Positions 36,297-45,597 are shown, numbered from the stretch's first letter. The stretch: DNA of 64,000 nucleotides from Stutzerimonas urumqiensis (GCF_003640395.1 NZ_RBZQ01000006.1:241121-305120), one strand, 5' to 3'. Numbers and translations are program-made. Notes: generated by a model from the letters alone, not told the origin.

Positions 36297-37187
36297 ATGG
36301 CTTCGTACAAAGAACTGCACCTGCGTCGGGGCGATCTGGCGCTTTCCGTCGCGCCGGGGTTGGGCGGTGCGATCACGCGGTTTCGCCATGGCGACCTCGA
36401 CCTGCTGCGCCCCTGGGATGGCAGCGACAACGTTCGGCTGACCGGTTGCTTCGTGCTGGCGCCATACTCGAACCGGATCGGCAACAGCCAGTTCACCTTC
36501 GAGGGGCAGACCCATCGCCTGCGCCGCAACGCACCCGAATTCGAGCTGCCGTTGCACGGCGTCGCCTGGAAGCGGGCTTGGGCGCCGACGGCCATGGACG
36601 GCACCAGCCTCACGCTGGAGGTGCAGCATCGCGCCCAAGGGGCGAATGCACAGGACTGGCCATTCGACTTCCAGCTCACCCATCGCCTGCGCCTCGACGC
36701 CGACGGGCTCGGGCTTCGCCTCGTCCTGACCAACACAGGGCAAGTCCCGATGCCGGCCGGGCTGGGTTGGCATCCGTATTTCCTGCGGCATGACGCGGTG
36801 GAGATGGCGTTCGACGCCAGTTCGGTATGGCTGGCGGACGACCAGCAACTGCCCAGTCAGCAGGTGAAGGTGCCGGCGGAATGGGAGTTCTCGACGCTGC
36901 GTCCGGTGGGCGAGCCGGGGCTGGATAACTGCTTCGCCGGTTGGGGCGGACAGGCCCGGCTGCGCTGGCCCAGTCGCAACCTCGACCTGCGCCTGTCCAG
37001 CGAGGCGCCGTTGCGTCACCTGGTGGTCTTCACCCCGCCGGCCGAGCGGGGCATTCTCGCGCTGGAGCCGGTTTCTCATGCCAACAACGCGCTCAATCTG
37101 CCCCATCCAGCCGCTCACGGCATGCTGACGTTGCGACCGGGCGAATCCATCACGGCAACCTGCCGGATGGACGTACGCGCCGGGTAG
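36297..37187 (+). CDS. Aldose 1-epimerase family protein
   Basis: 296 residues of the galactose-mutarotase-like superfamily, with GAGGAA 6 bases before ATG. Conserved parts: APYSNRIGNSQFTFEG (substrate Arg), LPLHGVAWKRAW with the first His, LGWHPYFLRH with the catalytic His, and the general-base Glu in ILALEPVSHANNALNLPHP. It interconverts alpha and beta anomers of sugars. Beside the uronate genes it could speed supply of the beta-pyranose form used by uronate dehydrogenase; that role is inference. Cytoplasmic, no signal peptide. Confidence 0.85.
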   Translation: MASYKELHLRRGDLALSVAPGLGGAITRFRHGDLDLLRPWDGSDNVRLTGCFVLAPYSNRIGNSQFTFEGQTHRLRRNAPEFELPLHGVAWKRAWAPTAMDGTSLTLEVQHRAQGANAQDWPFDFQLTHRLRLDADGLGLRLVLTNTGQVPMPAGLGWHPYFLRHDAVEMAFDASSVWLADDQQLPSQQVKVPAEWEFSTLRPVGEPGLDNCFAGWGGQARLRWPSRNLDLRLSSEAPLRHLVVFTPPAERGILALEPVSHANNALNLPHPAAHGMLTLRPGESITATCRMDVRAG

Positions 37188-37228
37188 CGACCAATCGGGG
37201 CGTGCTCGTTCCTGCGAAGCCATTGCCG

Positions 37229-37517
37229 AGAACGCCTACGAGCCTTAGCCAGCGCCCCCCTGTAGGAGCCCGCTTGCGGGCGATCCGGCGAACATCGCCG
37301 GCAACCCCAGCTCCCAACGCGCACCCGGAGCTGGCTCCCAATCAGCGCCGCCGGTTGGATGCGCGACTAATCGGAGTTGGGGCAGCCGAGAACACCTGCG
37401 ACCCTTAATCAGCGCCCCCTGTAGGAGCCCGCTTGCGGGCGATCCGGCGAGCATCGCCGGCAACCCAGCTCCCCAAGCGCACCCGGAGCTGGCTCCCCCC
37501 AATCGGCGCAACCGGTG
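37229..37517. repeat. REP-type repeat pair upstream of dusA
   Basis: Two copies of a ~158-base unit start at about 37229 and 37388. Each contains CTGTAGGAGCCCGCTTGCGG, a GATCCGGCGA-to-CGCCGGCAAC dyad and GCACCCGGAGCTGGCTCCC. The core has two nested palindromes (CCGCTTGCGG and CCGGCGA...TCGCCGG). The same core occurs in opposite orientation at 39743-40083, on the other side of dusA-tal. The remainder of the 37188-37690 gap shows no gene. Confidence 0.85.
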
Positions 37518-37690
37518 AATGCCCAACAGGCCAGCCCACCTGGCGGTAGCCGGTTGAAAAAGTACCGGTAGACGGCGATGAGGGCTTGGACGGCGGCGCG
37601 ATGGCCTGTCAGGCTTGCCGAGGCCCGCCTGACCACCTTTTGCTAGACTGCGCGCCCGCTGCGACGCCCTGCGATACGAACCGACCGTCG

Positions 37691-38689
37691 ATGAACCACA
37701 CCGAATCCCATACGCCCGCGCCGCTGTCCCGGCGATTTTCCGTTGCCCCGATGATGGACTGGACGGATCGCCATTGCCGGTTCTTCCTGCGGCGATTCTC
37801 CGAACGGGCACTGCTGTACACCGAGATGGTCACCACCGGCGCGCTGCTGCATGGCGACTCCGCACGCTTCCTGCGCCATGACCCGGCCGAGCATCCGCTC
37901 GCCTTGCAACTGGGCGGCAGCGTACCGGCCGAGCTCGCCGCATGTGCACGGCTGGCCGAGCAGGCCGGCTACGACGAAATCAACCTGAACGTCGGCTGCC
38001 CGAGCGACCGGGTACAGAATAACCTGATCGGCGCCTGCCTGATGGCGCACCCGGCGCTGGTCGCCGATTGCGTCAAGGCCATGCGCGATGCGGTGAGCAT
38101 CGACGTCACGGTCAAGCACCGGATCGGCATCAACGGACGCGACAGCTACGCCGAGCTGTGCGACTTCGTCGGCCAGATCGCCGAGGCGGGTTGCCGCAGT
38201 TTCACCGTGCACGCGCGCATCGCCATCCTGGAAGGGTTGTCGCCCAAGGAGAACCGCGAGGTCCCGCCGCTGCGCTACGAAGTGGCCGCCGCGCTGAAAC
38301 GGGACTTCCCCGATCTGGAGATCATCCTCAACGGCGGCATCCGAACGCTCGACGATTGCGAGGCGCACCTGGCGACCTTCGACGGCGTCATGCTCGGCCG
38401 CGAGGCCTATCACAACCCGTACCTGCTGGCGCAGGTCGACCAGCGCCTGTTCGGCAGCGAGCGCCCGGTGATCAGCCGGACCCAGGCCCTGCTGGACATG
38501 CGCCCGTACATCGAGCGTCACCTGCAGGAAGGCGGCTCGCTGCATCACGTCACCCGCCATGTGCTTGGGCTGGCCCAAGGCTTCCCGGGTGCGCGCCGGT
38601 TTCGCCAGCTGTTGTCGGTCGACATCCACAAGACGCCGACCCCGCTGGCGCTGTTCGAGCAGGCCATCGATCTGCTCGGGGGGCGTTGA
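37691..38689 (+). CDS. dusA: tRNA-dihydrouridine synthase A
   Basis: 332 residues, an FMN-dependent TIM-barrel enzyme reducing U20/U20a in tRNA D-loops. Signatures: [19 protein letters not shown] at the N-terminus, [16 protein letters not shown] with the catalytic Cys, VTVKHRIGI (Lys and Arg for tRNA/FMN), [19 protein letters not shown] (the DusA-type insertion) and INGGI-type phosphate loop [19 protein letters not shown] 37691 gives [13 protein letters not shown]; the frame extends upstream to 37586 without support. tal follows on the same strand 104 bases later. Confidence 0.96.
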   Translation: MNHTESHTPAPLSRRFSVAPMMDWTDRHCRFFLRRFSERALLYTEMVTTGALLHGDSARFLRHDPAEHPLALQLGGSVPAELAACARLAEQAGYDEINLNVGCPSDRVQNNLIGACLMAHPALVADCVKAMRDAVSIDVTVKHRIGINGRDSYAELCDFVGQIAEAGCRSFTVHARIAILEGLSPKENREVPPLRYEVAAALKRDFPDLEIILNGGIRTLDDCEAHLATFDGVMLGREAYHNPYLLAQVDQRLFGSERPVISRTQALLDMRPYIERHLQEGGSLHHVTRHVLGLAQGFPGARRFRQLLSVDIHKTPTPLALFEQAIDLLGGR

Positions 38690-38793
38690 AGGTCGACCAT
38701 GAAACGCGCAGAGTCGGTTACGACTCCAACTCACTGCGGCCCGCTCGGCCCCTTGCGAGCAGGGCCACGTCAACTCAGAGGACAGGGCGCCAC

Positions 38794-39720
38794 ATGACTT
38801 CCAAGCTGGAACAACTCAAGCAATTCACCACCGTCGTGGCCGATACCGGCGATCTGGATGCGATCGAGCGACTCAAGCCGGTGGACGCCACCACCAACCC
38901 TTCGCTGCTGCTCAAGGCCGCCGCCCTGCCGCGCTACGAGCGCCGCTTGGGCGAGGCCATCGCCACCGGTCGCGGCGATCTGGGCCTGACCTGCGACTTG
39001 TTCGCTACCGCCGTCGGCCAGGAAGTGCTCAAGCTCATTCCGGGCCGCATCTCGACCGAGGTAGACGCACGCCTGTCGTTCGACACCCACGCCACACTCG
39101 AGCGCGCCGAGCGCCTGATCGGCCTTTACGAGCAGGCCGGCGTATCCCGCGATCGCGTGCTGATCAAGATCGCCTCGACCTGGGAAGGCATACGCGCCGC
39201 CGAGCAGCTGGAAAAGAACGGCATCCAGACCAACCTGACGCTGCTGTTCTCCTTCGCCCAGGCGGTGGCCTGCGCCGACGCCGGCGTCTTCCTGATCTCG
39301 CCCTTCGTCGGTCGCATCTACGACTGGTACAAGAAGAGCGAAGGCCGCGACTACACCGGTACCGAAGACCCCGGCGTGCGCTCGGTCAGCCGCATCTACG
39401 ACTACTACAAGGCGCACGGCTACGAGACCGTGGTGATGGGGGCGAGCTTTCGCAACGTCGGCCAGATTGAAGCGCTGGCCGGCTGTGATCGCCTGACCAT
39501 CAGCCCCGAGCTGCTCGGCCAGCTGGCCGATGCCCAGGGCACCCTCGAACGCCAGCTCGCGCCCGGTCGTGGTGCCGAGGCGCGGGTCACGCTCGATGAG
39601 CCGGCGTTCCGCTGGGCGCACAACGAAGACGCGATGGCCACCGAAAAGCTCGCCGAAGGCATCCGCCAGTTCGCGCGCGACCAGGAAAAGCTCGAGGCGC
39701 TGATCCAGGCGAAAGGCTGA
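38794..39720 (+). CDS. tal: Transaldolase
   Basis: 308 residues, class I transaldolase of the non-oxidative pentose phosphate pathway, transferring dihydroxyacetone between sedoheptulose-7-P and glyceraldehyde-3-P. The Schiff-base lysine is in [27 protein letters not shown] carries the N-terminal Asp/Asn pair, and [18 protein letters not shown] and [13 protein letters not shown] complete the active site. ATG 38794 has GAGGA upstream. Length and motifs are normal for TalB-type enzymes. Confidence 0.96.
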   Translation: MTSKLEQLKQFTTVVADTGDLDAIERLKPVDATTNPSLLLKAAALPRYERRLGEAIATGRGDLGLTCDLFATAVGQEVLKLIPGRISTEVDARLSFDTHATLERAERLIGLYEQAGVSRDRVLIKIASTWEGIRAAEQLEKNGIQTNLTLLFSFAQAVACADAGVFLISPFVGRIYDWYKKSEGRDYTGTEDPGVRSVSRIYDYYKAHGYETVVMGASFRNVGQIEALAGCDRLTISPELLGQLADAQGTLERQLAPGRGAEARVTLDEPAFRWAHNEDAMATEKLAEGIRQFARDQEKLEALIQAKG

Positions 39721-39742
39721 AGCAAACCTCCGGCCGCTCACC

Positions 39743-40083
39743 CTGTCGGAGGTTCGCGATGGCTTCGGCGAACGATGTGGCCCCCGCCCCGATTGGTCGC
39801 TATCGGGCGCGCTCTGGCGCGTCGATTTGGGGTTCGGGTTCGGAGCTGATTTGCCGGCGATGCTCGCCGGATCGCCCGCAAGCGGGCTCCTACAGGGTGG
39901 CGCTGTCGGAGGTTCGCGATGGCTTTGAGAGAACGATTTGGCGCCCGCCCCGATTGGTCGCTATCGGGCGCGCAGATTCATCTGGCGCGTCGATTTGGGG
40001 GTTCGGGTTCGGAGCTGATTTGCCGGCGATGCTCGCCGGATCGCCCGCAAGCGGGCTCCTACAGGGTGGCGCTGTCGGAGGTT
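39743..40083. repeat. REP-type repeat pair downstream of tal
   Basis: Two ~160-168-base units begin at 39743 and 39903 with CTGTCGGAGGTTCGCGATGG and contain CCCCGATTGGTCGCTATCGG, a GCCGGCGATGCTCGCCGG dyad and CGCCCGCAAGCGGGCTCCTA; a third start appears at 40071. The core is the reverse complement of the repeats at 37229-37517. No gene is seen in 39721-40225 outside the repeats. Confidence 0.85.
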
Positions 40084-40225
40084 GAGGTCGTCGTCGGCAA
40101 TGGCTTCAGGAGAACGGTTCGCGTTGTGCCAGCCGGAGCGCACTGTCATCCGACGATCCGAAGGGAATTCCTCACGGCCAATGGCCTCTACCTTCAGGAC
40201 CGTTTTTCGATTGGAGGCTGCAACC

Positions 40226-40414
40226 ATGACGCGAACCCCTCGTGCAGACCTGGACTGGCAGCTCAGGGCTGGCTCGGAAGAGCAGATGCTGCGCCATTTT
40301 CTCAATGCCGGCGGCGTGCCGGGCGACCCGGAGGAGCCGGGCGTGCCGACCCAGCCTACCGAGCCGGGCGAGCCGACCGTGCCGGATCAGCCGCCACCGG
40401 CGCCGGTGGCCTGA
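40226..40414 (+). CDS. Small acidic Pro-rich-tailed protein
   Basis: 62 residues from ATG 40226, with a strong GGAGG 7 bases upstream. The first 25 residues (MTRTPRADLDWQLRAGSEEQ then MLRHFLN) are soluble and helix-prone. The remainder is a low-complexity tail of Pro-Glu/Thr/Asp repeats (PGDPEEPG, TQPTEPGEPTVP) ending QPPPAPVA. No family is recognised. It overlaps the 3' end of the convergent phosphoribosyltransferase gene by 28 bases. The ribosome-binding site and the distinct repeated composition argue that it is expressed. Confidence 0.55.
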   Translation: MTRTPRADLDWQLRAGSEEQMLRHFLNAGGVPGDPEEPGVPTQPTEPGEPTVPDQPPPAPVA

Positions 40415-41064
40415 GCGCCGTATTGGCCGAGCAGGCGGATGACTTCCTCGTCGTCCGTCTGCGAGAAATCCCGGTAATGCAGCCCGACGCCGACGAAGCG
40501 TTCGGGACGCGCCAGGCACACCAGCTCATCCACCGCGCGGCTCAGCTCGTCGATCACTTCCGCCGGGCCAACGGGCACGGAGAGTAGCAATTTCCGCAGA
40601 CCCGTGGCCGCCAGCGCTTTCAGGCCGGCCCGAACGGTCGCACCGGTGGCGATGCCGTCGTCCACGACGATGACGTCGCGGCCGGCCAATGACGGCGCCG
40701 GGCGGTCGCCGCAATAGCGCTGCCGCCGACGCTTGAGCTCGTCGAGCTGGCGACGCATTTCCGCGTCGAACCAGTCCTCCGGCAGCCTCGCATGCGCCAT
40801 CAGCCACTCATTGACCACCCATTGCGGCGGCTGGCCGTCCACCACCGCCCCCAAGGCGACCTCCGGGTTGCCCGGCATGCCGATCTTGCGCACGAGCAAG
40901 ACATCGAGCGGCGCACCCAGACGGCGGGCGATAGGGGCGGCGACCGGCACGCCGCCGCGGGGCAGCGCCAGGAGAATCGGCGACTCGAGGGCGAGCGGGG
41001 CGAGGGCGTCGGCCAGCTGCTCGCCGGCATCGGTGCGGTCGCGGAACGACACGGCCTCGTCCAT
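40387..41064 (-). CDS. Phosphoribosyltransferase-domain protein
   Basis: 225 residues from ATG 41064; a GTG at 41073 overlapping the upstream stop is an alternative. It has the type I PRTase fold: ILLALPRGGVPVAAPIARRL, VLLVRKIGMPGNPEVALGAV, and the PRPP loop VIVVDDGIATGATVRAGL. This subgroup typically lacks a known base substrate and occurs beside, or fused to, dienelactone-hydrolase or erythromycin-esterase-like domains. Here it follows an erythromycin-esterase-family gene by a few bases. The pair is clearly an operon, but the reaction is unknown. Confidence 0.82.
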   Translation of the reverse strand: MDEAVSFRDRTDAGEQLADALAPLALESPILLALPRGGVPVAAPIARRLGAPLDVLLVRKIGMPGNPEVALGAVVDGQPPQWVVNEWLMAHARLPEDWFDAEMRRQLDELKRRRQRYCGDRPAPSLAGRDVIVVDDGIATGATVRAGLKALAATGLRKLLLSVPVGPAEVIDELSRAVDELVCLARPERFVGVGLHYRDFSQTDDEEVIRLLGQYGAQATGAGGG

Positions 41065-41069
41065 CGTCG

Positions 41070-42413
41070 TCACTCACCGAAGGGGTAGGTGTCCGGCACT
41101 GCCGTCTCGGCCGGTTGGCGCGGGCCGATGGGCGTCACCGGTGTGGTGTCCTCGAACCAGAGCATGGCATCGAACTGCTCGGCGAGAATCGCGCGGAAGT
41201 AATGGCTCTGCCGCTCGGTGTGCGGCCGATAGATCACGCCGATCGCACGTTCCAGACGGGGCCGCGCCAGCGCCGCACGTAGCGCCTGGCGGTTGTCGCC
41301 GCGCCAGTCGGTCAGCGAACGGGCATGGCCGGCCTTGAGGAAGAGTTGCTCCCAACTGTCGGGGCGCGAGGGACGAACGTCCTTGACCTGCATGGGCTCG
41401 TCCCAGTTGTCCGCCGCGGCGACCTGCCCGCGGTCGGTCGACATGCCGATCAGCACCGCATCGCGACCGAAGGCAGTGCGGCACAGCTCGCCGATGTTGA
41501 ACTCGCCGGACCAGCCCATCGAGGTCGCGGCCGCGTTGCCGATATGCGAGTTGTGCGCCCAGACCACCGCCTTCGCATCGGGGCCGCGGTGGTCGAGCAG
41601 CGCCCGCAGGGTGTCGAACATGTGGCGGTCGCGCAGATTCCAGGATTCGGTCGAGCCGCGGTACATGGTGCGGTAGTACTGCTCGGCCGCCAGCACCACG
41701 CGAGCGTTCTGTTCGGCATTGAAGAAGCGTTCGCCGTCCTCCTTCATGTAGTCCAGGCGCTGGTCGAGCAGGGCGCGCAGTTGCTCGATCGCGGCTTCTT
41801 CGCACGAGGGCTCGCCGAACATGGCGACGCTGTGCCCGTAGAGCGCCGGTTCGCTCTGCCAGGGCGTGAGGCAGCCGTAACGCTCGCGCGCCTGGGCCGC
41901 AGCCTGCGGGTCGACGCCATCGAGGTAGCGCAGCACTTCGGTGAGCGATGAGCCGAGGCTGTACACGTCGAGCCCGCGAAACTCCGTCCGCGCCTCGGGC
42001 GGCAGACCGTCGTTGTGCTGGCGCAGCCAGCGGGTGAACTCGGCGACCTCGCGGTTGCGCCACATCCACGTCGGGAACCGTTCGAAGGCATCGTGTTGCC
42101 AGGTGGCAGGCGCGCGCTGGCGCACGTGTCGGTCGATCTGCGCGGCGTCCGGCCAGTCCGCTTCGGCGGCGACGATATTGAACCCGTGCCGCTCGACCAG
42201 TCGACGGGTGATGGCGGCGCGCGCCCGATAAAACTCGGACGTGCCGTGGCTGGCTTCGCCGATCAGCACCACGCGTGCGTCGGCGTAGCGATCGAAGGGC
42301 TCGGCGAAGCGTGTGTCGTCCAGGGCGCCTAGCGGCTCGCCGTGTTCGCGCAGCAGCGCGACCAGCTGCGCCTCGTCGAGCTCCGGCACGGCGCGTAGCA
42401 GGGTCTCGTTCAT
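41070..42413 (-). CDS. Erythromycin esterase family protein
   Basis: 447 residues of the EreA/EreB-like (ChaN-related) hydrolase fold. Motifs: VVLIGEASHGTSEFYRARA with the catalytic-type His and Glu, VAAEADWPDAAQIDRHVR, FRGLDVYSLGSSLTEVLRYL, and VVWAHNSHIGNAAATSMG. True macrolide esterases are a small branch; chromosomal copies next to a phosphoribosyltransferase gene are common in environmental bacteria and their substrate is unknown. I do not predict macrolide resistance. Cytoplasmic, no signal peptide. Confidence 0.85.
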   Translation of the reverse strand: MNETLLRAVPELDEAQLVALLREHGEPLGALDDTRFAEPFDRYADARVVLIGEASHGTSEFYRARAAITRRLVERHGFNIVAAEADWPDAAQIDRHVRQRAPATWQHDAFERFPTWMWRNREVAEFTRWLRQHNDGLPPEARTEFRGLDVYSLGSSLTEVLRYLDGVDPQAAAQARERYGCLTPWQSEPALYGHSVAMFGEPSCEEAAIEQLRALLDQRLDYMKEDGERFFNAEQNARVVLAAEQYYRTMYRGSTESWNLRDRHMFDTLRALLDHRGPDAKAVVWAHNSHIGNAAATSMGWSGEFNIGELCRTAFGRDAVLIGMSTDRGQVAAADNWDEPMQVKDVRPSRPDSWEQLFLKAGHARSLTDWRGDNRQALRAALARPRLERAIGVIYRPHTERQSHYFRAILAEQFDAMLWFEDTTPVTPIGPRQPAETAVPDTYPFGE

Positions 42414-42583
42414 GGCGTGGGCTCCTGTCGTCTTTGCACTAGCGACCGGGGCCTTTCGGGCTTGTTCCGGCGCATCGACGAAGGGTCATGGCGACGTGCG
42501 GTGGAAACTGCCGCCCTCGACGCTCGTCAAAAGGTGTTCGGCGCCTGTTGGCGCCGCGTGATCATGTCGAAGAGGGGCGTTTC

Positions 42584-42811
42584 ATGACCACCTGGATCAT
42601 CGCGTACAGCAAAGATGGCAACACCTCCACGCTCAAGACCGAGGCCGAGCGCAAGCTGGAAATGGAAGACGCCGTTGGCCTGGTGATGCGCAAGGCCGAG
42701 CAGGACTACGCGGACGAGGCGCACGAGGTCAGCGAGGACGAGGACATGACGCCCGCCCAGCAATTGGCCGAGCGTTACGGCATCACCATCACGGGCATCA
42801 GCGAGGCGTAG
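42584..42811 (+). CDS. Small acidic hypothetical protein
   Basis: 75 residues from ATG 42584, with GAGGGG 7 bases upstream; the frame continues upstream to 42488 without support. The sequence MTTWIIAYSKDGNTSTLKTE continues into a charged, Glu-rich helix (RKAEQDYADEAHEVSEDEDM) and ends ERYGITITGISEA. No domain is recognised. The last 14 bases overlap the convergent pdeM gene. Composition and ribosome-binding site support a real, soluble protein. Confidence 0.6.
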   Translation: MTTWIIAYSKDGNTSTLKTEAERKLEMEDAVGLVMRKAEQDYADEAHEVSEDEDMTPAQQLAERYGITITGISEA

Positions 42812-43478
42812 TGAGGCCGGACGCGTCCAGCGGCCAGACCGCCCCATCACCCACCAGATAAATGCGCTGACCCGGCACCGGTTCGATCGTCATCGAGCCG
42901 GTGAAGTCGCCGAATGCAGGCAACAGGCTCATGCGCTCGCCCATGCAGAAGCAGGGCAGGCGCACCCGCTGCCGGCCGCGTCCGGCGAGGCTGAACGCGG
43001 GATGCACATGCCCGGCGAGCACGCTGTGGGTGGGGTGGGGCTCCGGCTCGTGTTGCAGGGCGAAGGGGCCGAGCAACAGCGGCTCCGGCACGACCTCGAT
43101 ACCGAGCGAGGCCGGCGGATCGCCCGCGCGGCGGTCATGGTTGCCGCGAATCAGCGTGATCGACAGCGCCGGGTGACGCACACGCCAATCGGCCAGCTGT
43201 TGCAGCGTCTGCGGCGTGCGGGATTCGGGCGCATGCAGGAAGTCGCCGAGCACGATCAGGCGACGGGTCGGATGGGCCATGATCGCCGCATCCAGCCGCG
43301 CGAGGTTGCGCTCGGTCGTGCCATGCGGCACCGGCTGGCCCAGGCGCCGATAGGCCGCCGCCTTACCGATATGCACATCGGCCACGAGCAGCGCACGTTC
43401 CTGCGGCCAGTAGATCGCCTTGTCCGGCAAGAGCCAAAGCTCCGCACCGGCCAGGCTGATGACATGGTGAAGATTCAT
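42798..43478 (-). CDS. pdeM: Ligase-associated DNA damage response endonuclease PdeM (metallophosphoesterase)
   Basis: 226 residues, the usual PdeM length. Calcineurin-like phosphoesterase motifs: LLVADVHIGKAAAYRR (metal Asp/His), LIVLGDFLHAPES, ITLIRGNHDRRAGDPP and VLAGHVHPAFSLAGRG. PdeM belongs to a bacterial DNA end-processing set with an ATP-dependent ligase, a Lhr-type helicase and an exonuclease-like protein, none of which is nearby here. ATG 43478 (MNLHHVISLAGAELW) is chosen; an ATG at 43505 is an alternative. Its 5' half is duplicated 3.4 kb away. Confidence 0.85.
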   Translation of the reverse strand: MNLHHVISLAGAELWLLPDKAIYWPQERALLVADVHIGKAAAYRRLGQPVPHGTTERNLARLDAAIMAHPTRRLIVLGDFLHAPESRTPQTLQQLADWRVRHPALSITLIRGNHDRRAGDPPASLGIEVVPEPLLLGPFALQHEPEPHPTHSVLAGHVHPAFSLAGRGRQRVRLPCFCMGERMSLLPAFGDFTGSMTIEPVPGQRIYLVGDGAVWPLDASGLTTPR

Positions 43479-43536
43479 GCGCGGCAGCTTACCGAAGGCC
43501 GGCATCGGCTGCCGGCGCGGCCGATGAAGCGCAGCG
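43204..43536 (+). repeat. Direct repeat, copy 1 (5' part of pdeM)
   Basis: A 333-base segment covering the first ~275 bases of pdeM and ~58 bases upstream recurs at 46576-46907 in the same orientation, with only a few substitutions and one base deletion. It bounds the MFS/WrbA-like/LysR cassette on the left. Confidence 0.9.
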
Positions 43537-43595
43537 GGGAGGGGCAGCCGCAAACCGCACGGGCCGGAGGCCGTTATTCAAGACTCACTATTCAT

Positions 43596-43625
43596 CTCGC
43601 CTCGCCTCGCCTCGCCTCGCCTCGG
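43596..43625. repeat. Pentanucleotide tandem repeat (CTCGC)5
   Basis: Five exact CTCGC units followed by CTCGG lie 60 bases after the left direct repeat and just before the 3' end of the MFS gene. Such short arrays can vary by slippage. Confidence 0.9.
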
Positions 43626-43656
43626 CGCGAGGCCTGACCCCCTTAGCGCATTCTTT

Positions 43657-44874
43657 TTATGACGTGCGTCTGATCCTCCCTGACAACCAAAGCGTTTGCC
43701 CATTGGATGGAAAAACAGCGCTGAGAAGAAGCACGGCAATGCAAGCGGCTAAAGCTGCGAGCAATACCACCGGGCCGGCCGCCCCCCATCCATGAGCGGC
43801 TGTTAAACCTCCGACGATGATCGGACCTAGCAGCTGCCCGAGATTGCTGCCCTGCATAAGAATGCCGACCGCCACAGGTACCAATGTTGCTTCGCGGACC
43901 GACAGCGGGGCCGATGCCAGCAATGTGGCAGGAATCAACCCACCTACCGCCGAGAACAGCAAGCACAGCATGAGCGTTGCCACTGGCCCGAACACGCCCG
44001 TGAATATGCCGAGCCCGGCAGCGCCCATAAGACCGCTGGCAAGGATAATCAGCGCACCCCGTCCGGCGCCGCGCGCCATCAGGTATCCCGCGGCTAGGTT
44101 TCCGCCGATGTTGACCGCGCTGACCAAGGCGCTAAGTAGCCCGGCACCTCGGTACGTGACGTCCATGCGGTCCATTAATAGAACCGGCAAAAAGGCGAAC
44201 AAAGCGAAGAACATCAGGCTGTACAGGGCGAACGTGATAGCCAGCAACGTGGTCGAGCGGGAGAGGGCCTGCCGCATCCCTGGAAATGGCTGTCCCTGCG
44301 TATGGAGCGGCTCGTCCTGGGGGATACAGCAGATGGCGATCGCCGCGATGATCGCCGTCAGCGCCGAACTGCTCCACCAGAGCCACTGCCAGGTTTGAAA
44401 AGCGGGCCCGATAACCATCGCAAGGGCCATCCCGCATGGCATGAAACAGCTCCACAAGGACAAAGCGCGGTCTCGTTCCGCACCGGCGAACAGGCGCTCC
44501 AGGATCGCGGGGCCGGCGACAACGATCAGTAAGAACCCAAGCCCTTCGACGAGTCTCGTTGCTAGCAGGGTGTCGAATGAAGGCACTGCGGCTGCGGTAA
44601 TACCGGCAGCCGCAGTGAATCCAAGCCCCATTAGCAGGGTTTTTCGATGGCCGATAGCAACTGCCACCGCGCCGGCCGGGGCGCCACCGAACAGGCCCAG
44701 CACCGCGAATATGCCGGTCAGCCAACCCGCTTGTACCAGCCCGATGCCCAGGTCTGCCTGCAACATCGGCGCTGCAATGGCGACCTTGCCTAGATGCAGC
44801 GCCGCGACGATACCGCTCCCGAGGATGATCCATTTGGCCGGCCCTGGGCGTCGTTTCAGGGGAACCCTGTTCAT
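43657..44874 (-). CDS. MFS transporter (CynX/NarK-like or drug efflux type)
   Basis: 405 residues with 12 predicted transmembrane segments. It has the MFS loop [19 protein letters not shown] between TM2 and TM3, [20 protein letters not shown] and [20 protein letters not shown]. The start codon overlaps the stop of the WrbA-like gene (ATGA), so the two are coupled. With a divergent LysR gene and a quinone-oxidoreductase-like flavoprotein, the set looks like an inducible efflux/detoxification unit. The substrate is unknown. Confidence 0.82.
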   Translation of the reverse strand: MNRVPLKRRPGPAKWIILGSGIVAALHLGKVAIAAPMLQADLGIGLVQAGWLTGIFAVLGLFGGAPAGAVAVAIGHRKTLLMGLGFTAAAGITAAAVPSFDTLLATRLVEGLGFLLIVVAGPAILERLFAGAERDRALSLWSCFMPCGMALAMVIGPAFQTWQWLWWSSSALTAIIAAIAICCIPQDEPLHTQGQPFPGMRQALSRSTTLLAITFALYSLMFFALFAFLPVLLMDRMDVTYRGAGLLSALVSAVNIGGNLAAGYLMARGAGRGALIILASGLMGAAGLGIFTGVFGPVATLMLCLLFSAVGGLIPATLLASAPLSVREATLVPVAVGILMQGSNLGQLLGPIIVGGLTAAHGWGAAGPVVLLAALAACIAVLLLSAVFPSNGQTLWLSGRIRRTS

Positions 44875-45497
44875 CGAACTGCCTCGGTGCCGATGCCGGC
44901 GAGCGCGGCCGCAACCCGTGCGACATGCCGGCCCTGAAAGCGCGCGCCATCCAATTCGTTGTCGCTGGGCTGGCGATCACCCCCTTTGCCGTCATCGGCA
45001 AGCGTCGATGCGCCATAGGGCGAGCCACCGGTAATGGCATCCATCCTGAGTTGGCCTTTGAAACTGTATGGCAGTCCTACAACAACCATGCCGAGATGAA
45101 GCAACACGGTGTGGGTCGCGAGGATCGTGCTCTCTTGGCCACCGTGCTGGCTTCCCGTTGAGGTGAAGACGCTGCCGACTTTGCCGACCAGCCTATCGTC
45201 GGCCCACAGCCCGCCGCATTGATCAAGAAAGTTCTTCATCTGCGACGCCATGTTGCCAAAGCGCGTTGGTGTGCCGATGACGATGGCGTCGTACTCGGGC
45301 AATTCCGAGACGGACGCGATATGCGCAGGCTGGGTCATTCTGTAACCAGACCTTCGCGCAACATCGTCAGGAACGAGCTCGGGCACCCGCTTCACATCCG
45401 CATGCGCACCCGCCTGGCGAGCGCCTTCGGCTACCGCATTGGCCAGTGCCTCGACATGTCCATAGGACGAGTAATAAAGCACCAGTACTTTTGTCAT
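44871..45497 (-). CDS. WrbA-like NAD(P)H:quinone oxidoreductase (flavodoxin fold)
   Basis: 208 residues from ATG 45497 (GAGGG 7 bases upstream; the frame extends to 45530). FMN phosphate loop [57 protein letters not shown] and a WrbA-type C-terminus with [20 protein letters not shown]. WrbA enzymes reduce quinones by two electrons and protect against redox cycling. It is divergent from the LysR gene and coupled to the MFS gene. Size and motifs match the WrbA group. Confidence 0.9.
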   Translation of the reverse strand: MTKVLVLYYSSYGHVEALANAVAEGARQAGAHADVKRVPELVPDDVARRSGYRMTQPAHIASVSELPEYDAIVIGTPTRFGNMASQMKNFLDQCGGLWADDRLVGKVGSVFTSTGSQHGGQESTILATHTVLLHLGMVVVGLPYSFKGQLRMDAITGGSPYGASTLADDGKGGDRQPSDNELDGARFQGRHVARVAAALAGIGTEAVR

Positions 45498-45571
45498 CGC
45501 TGAGCCCTCTGTGGTGGTGACAGGGGGCAAAGCTAGGTCTTTGCAGATGTTCTGAGGAGCGACTTAAATTC

Positions 45572-45584
45572 GATCAACTTGATC
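45572..45584. promoter_or_regulatory. Inverted repeat in the LysR/WrbA intergenic region (LysR operator candidate)
   Basis: GATCAA-C-TTGATC is a perfect 6-bp dyad in the 100-base divergent region, 14 bases before the LysR start and 75 bases before the WrbA-like start. This is a usual place for a LysR-type autoregulatory site, although it is not the canonical T-N11-A spacing. Confidence 0.5.
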
Positions 45585-45597
45585 TTCGAGGTAGATC

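Noticed and set aside
41070..42413. Macrolide resistance gene
   Set aside because: Only family membership with EreA/EreB is visible. The context (phosphoribosyltransferase, chromosomal core genes) fits the uncharacterised environmental branch.
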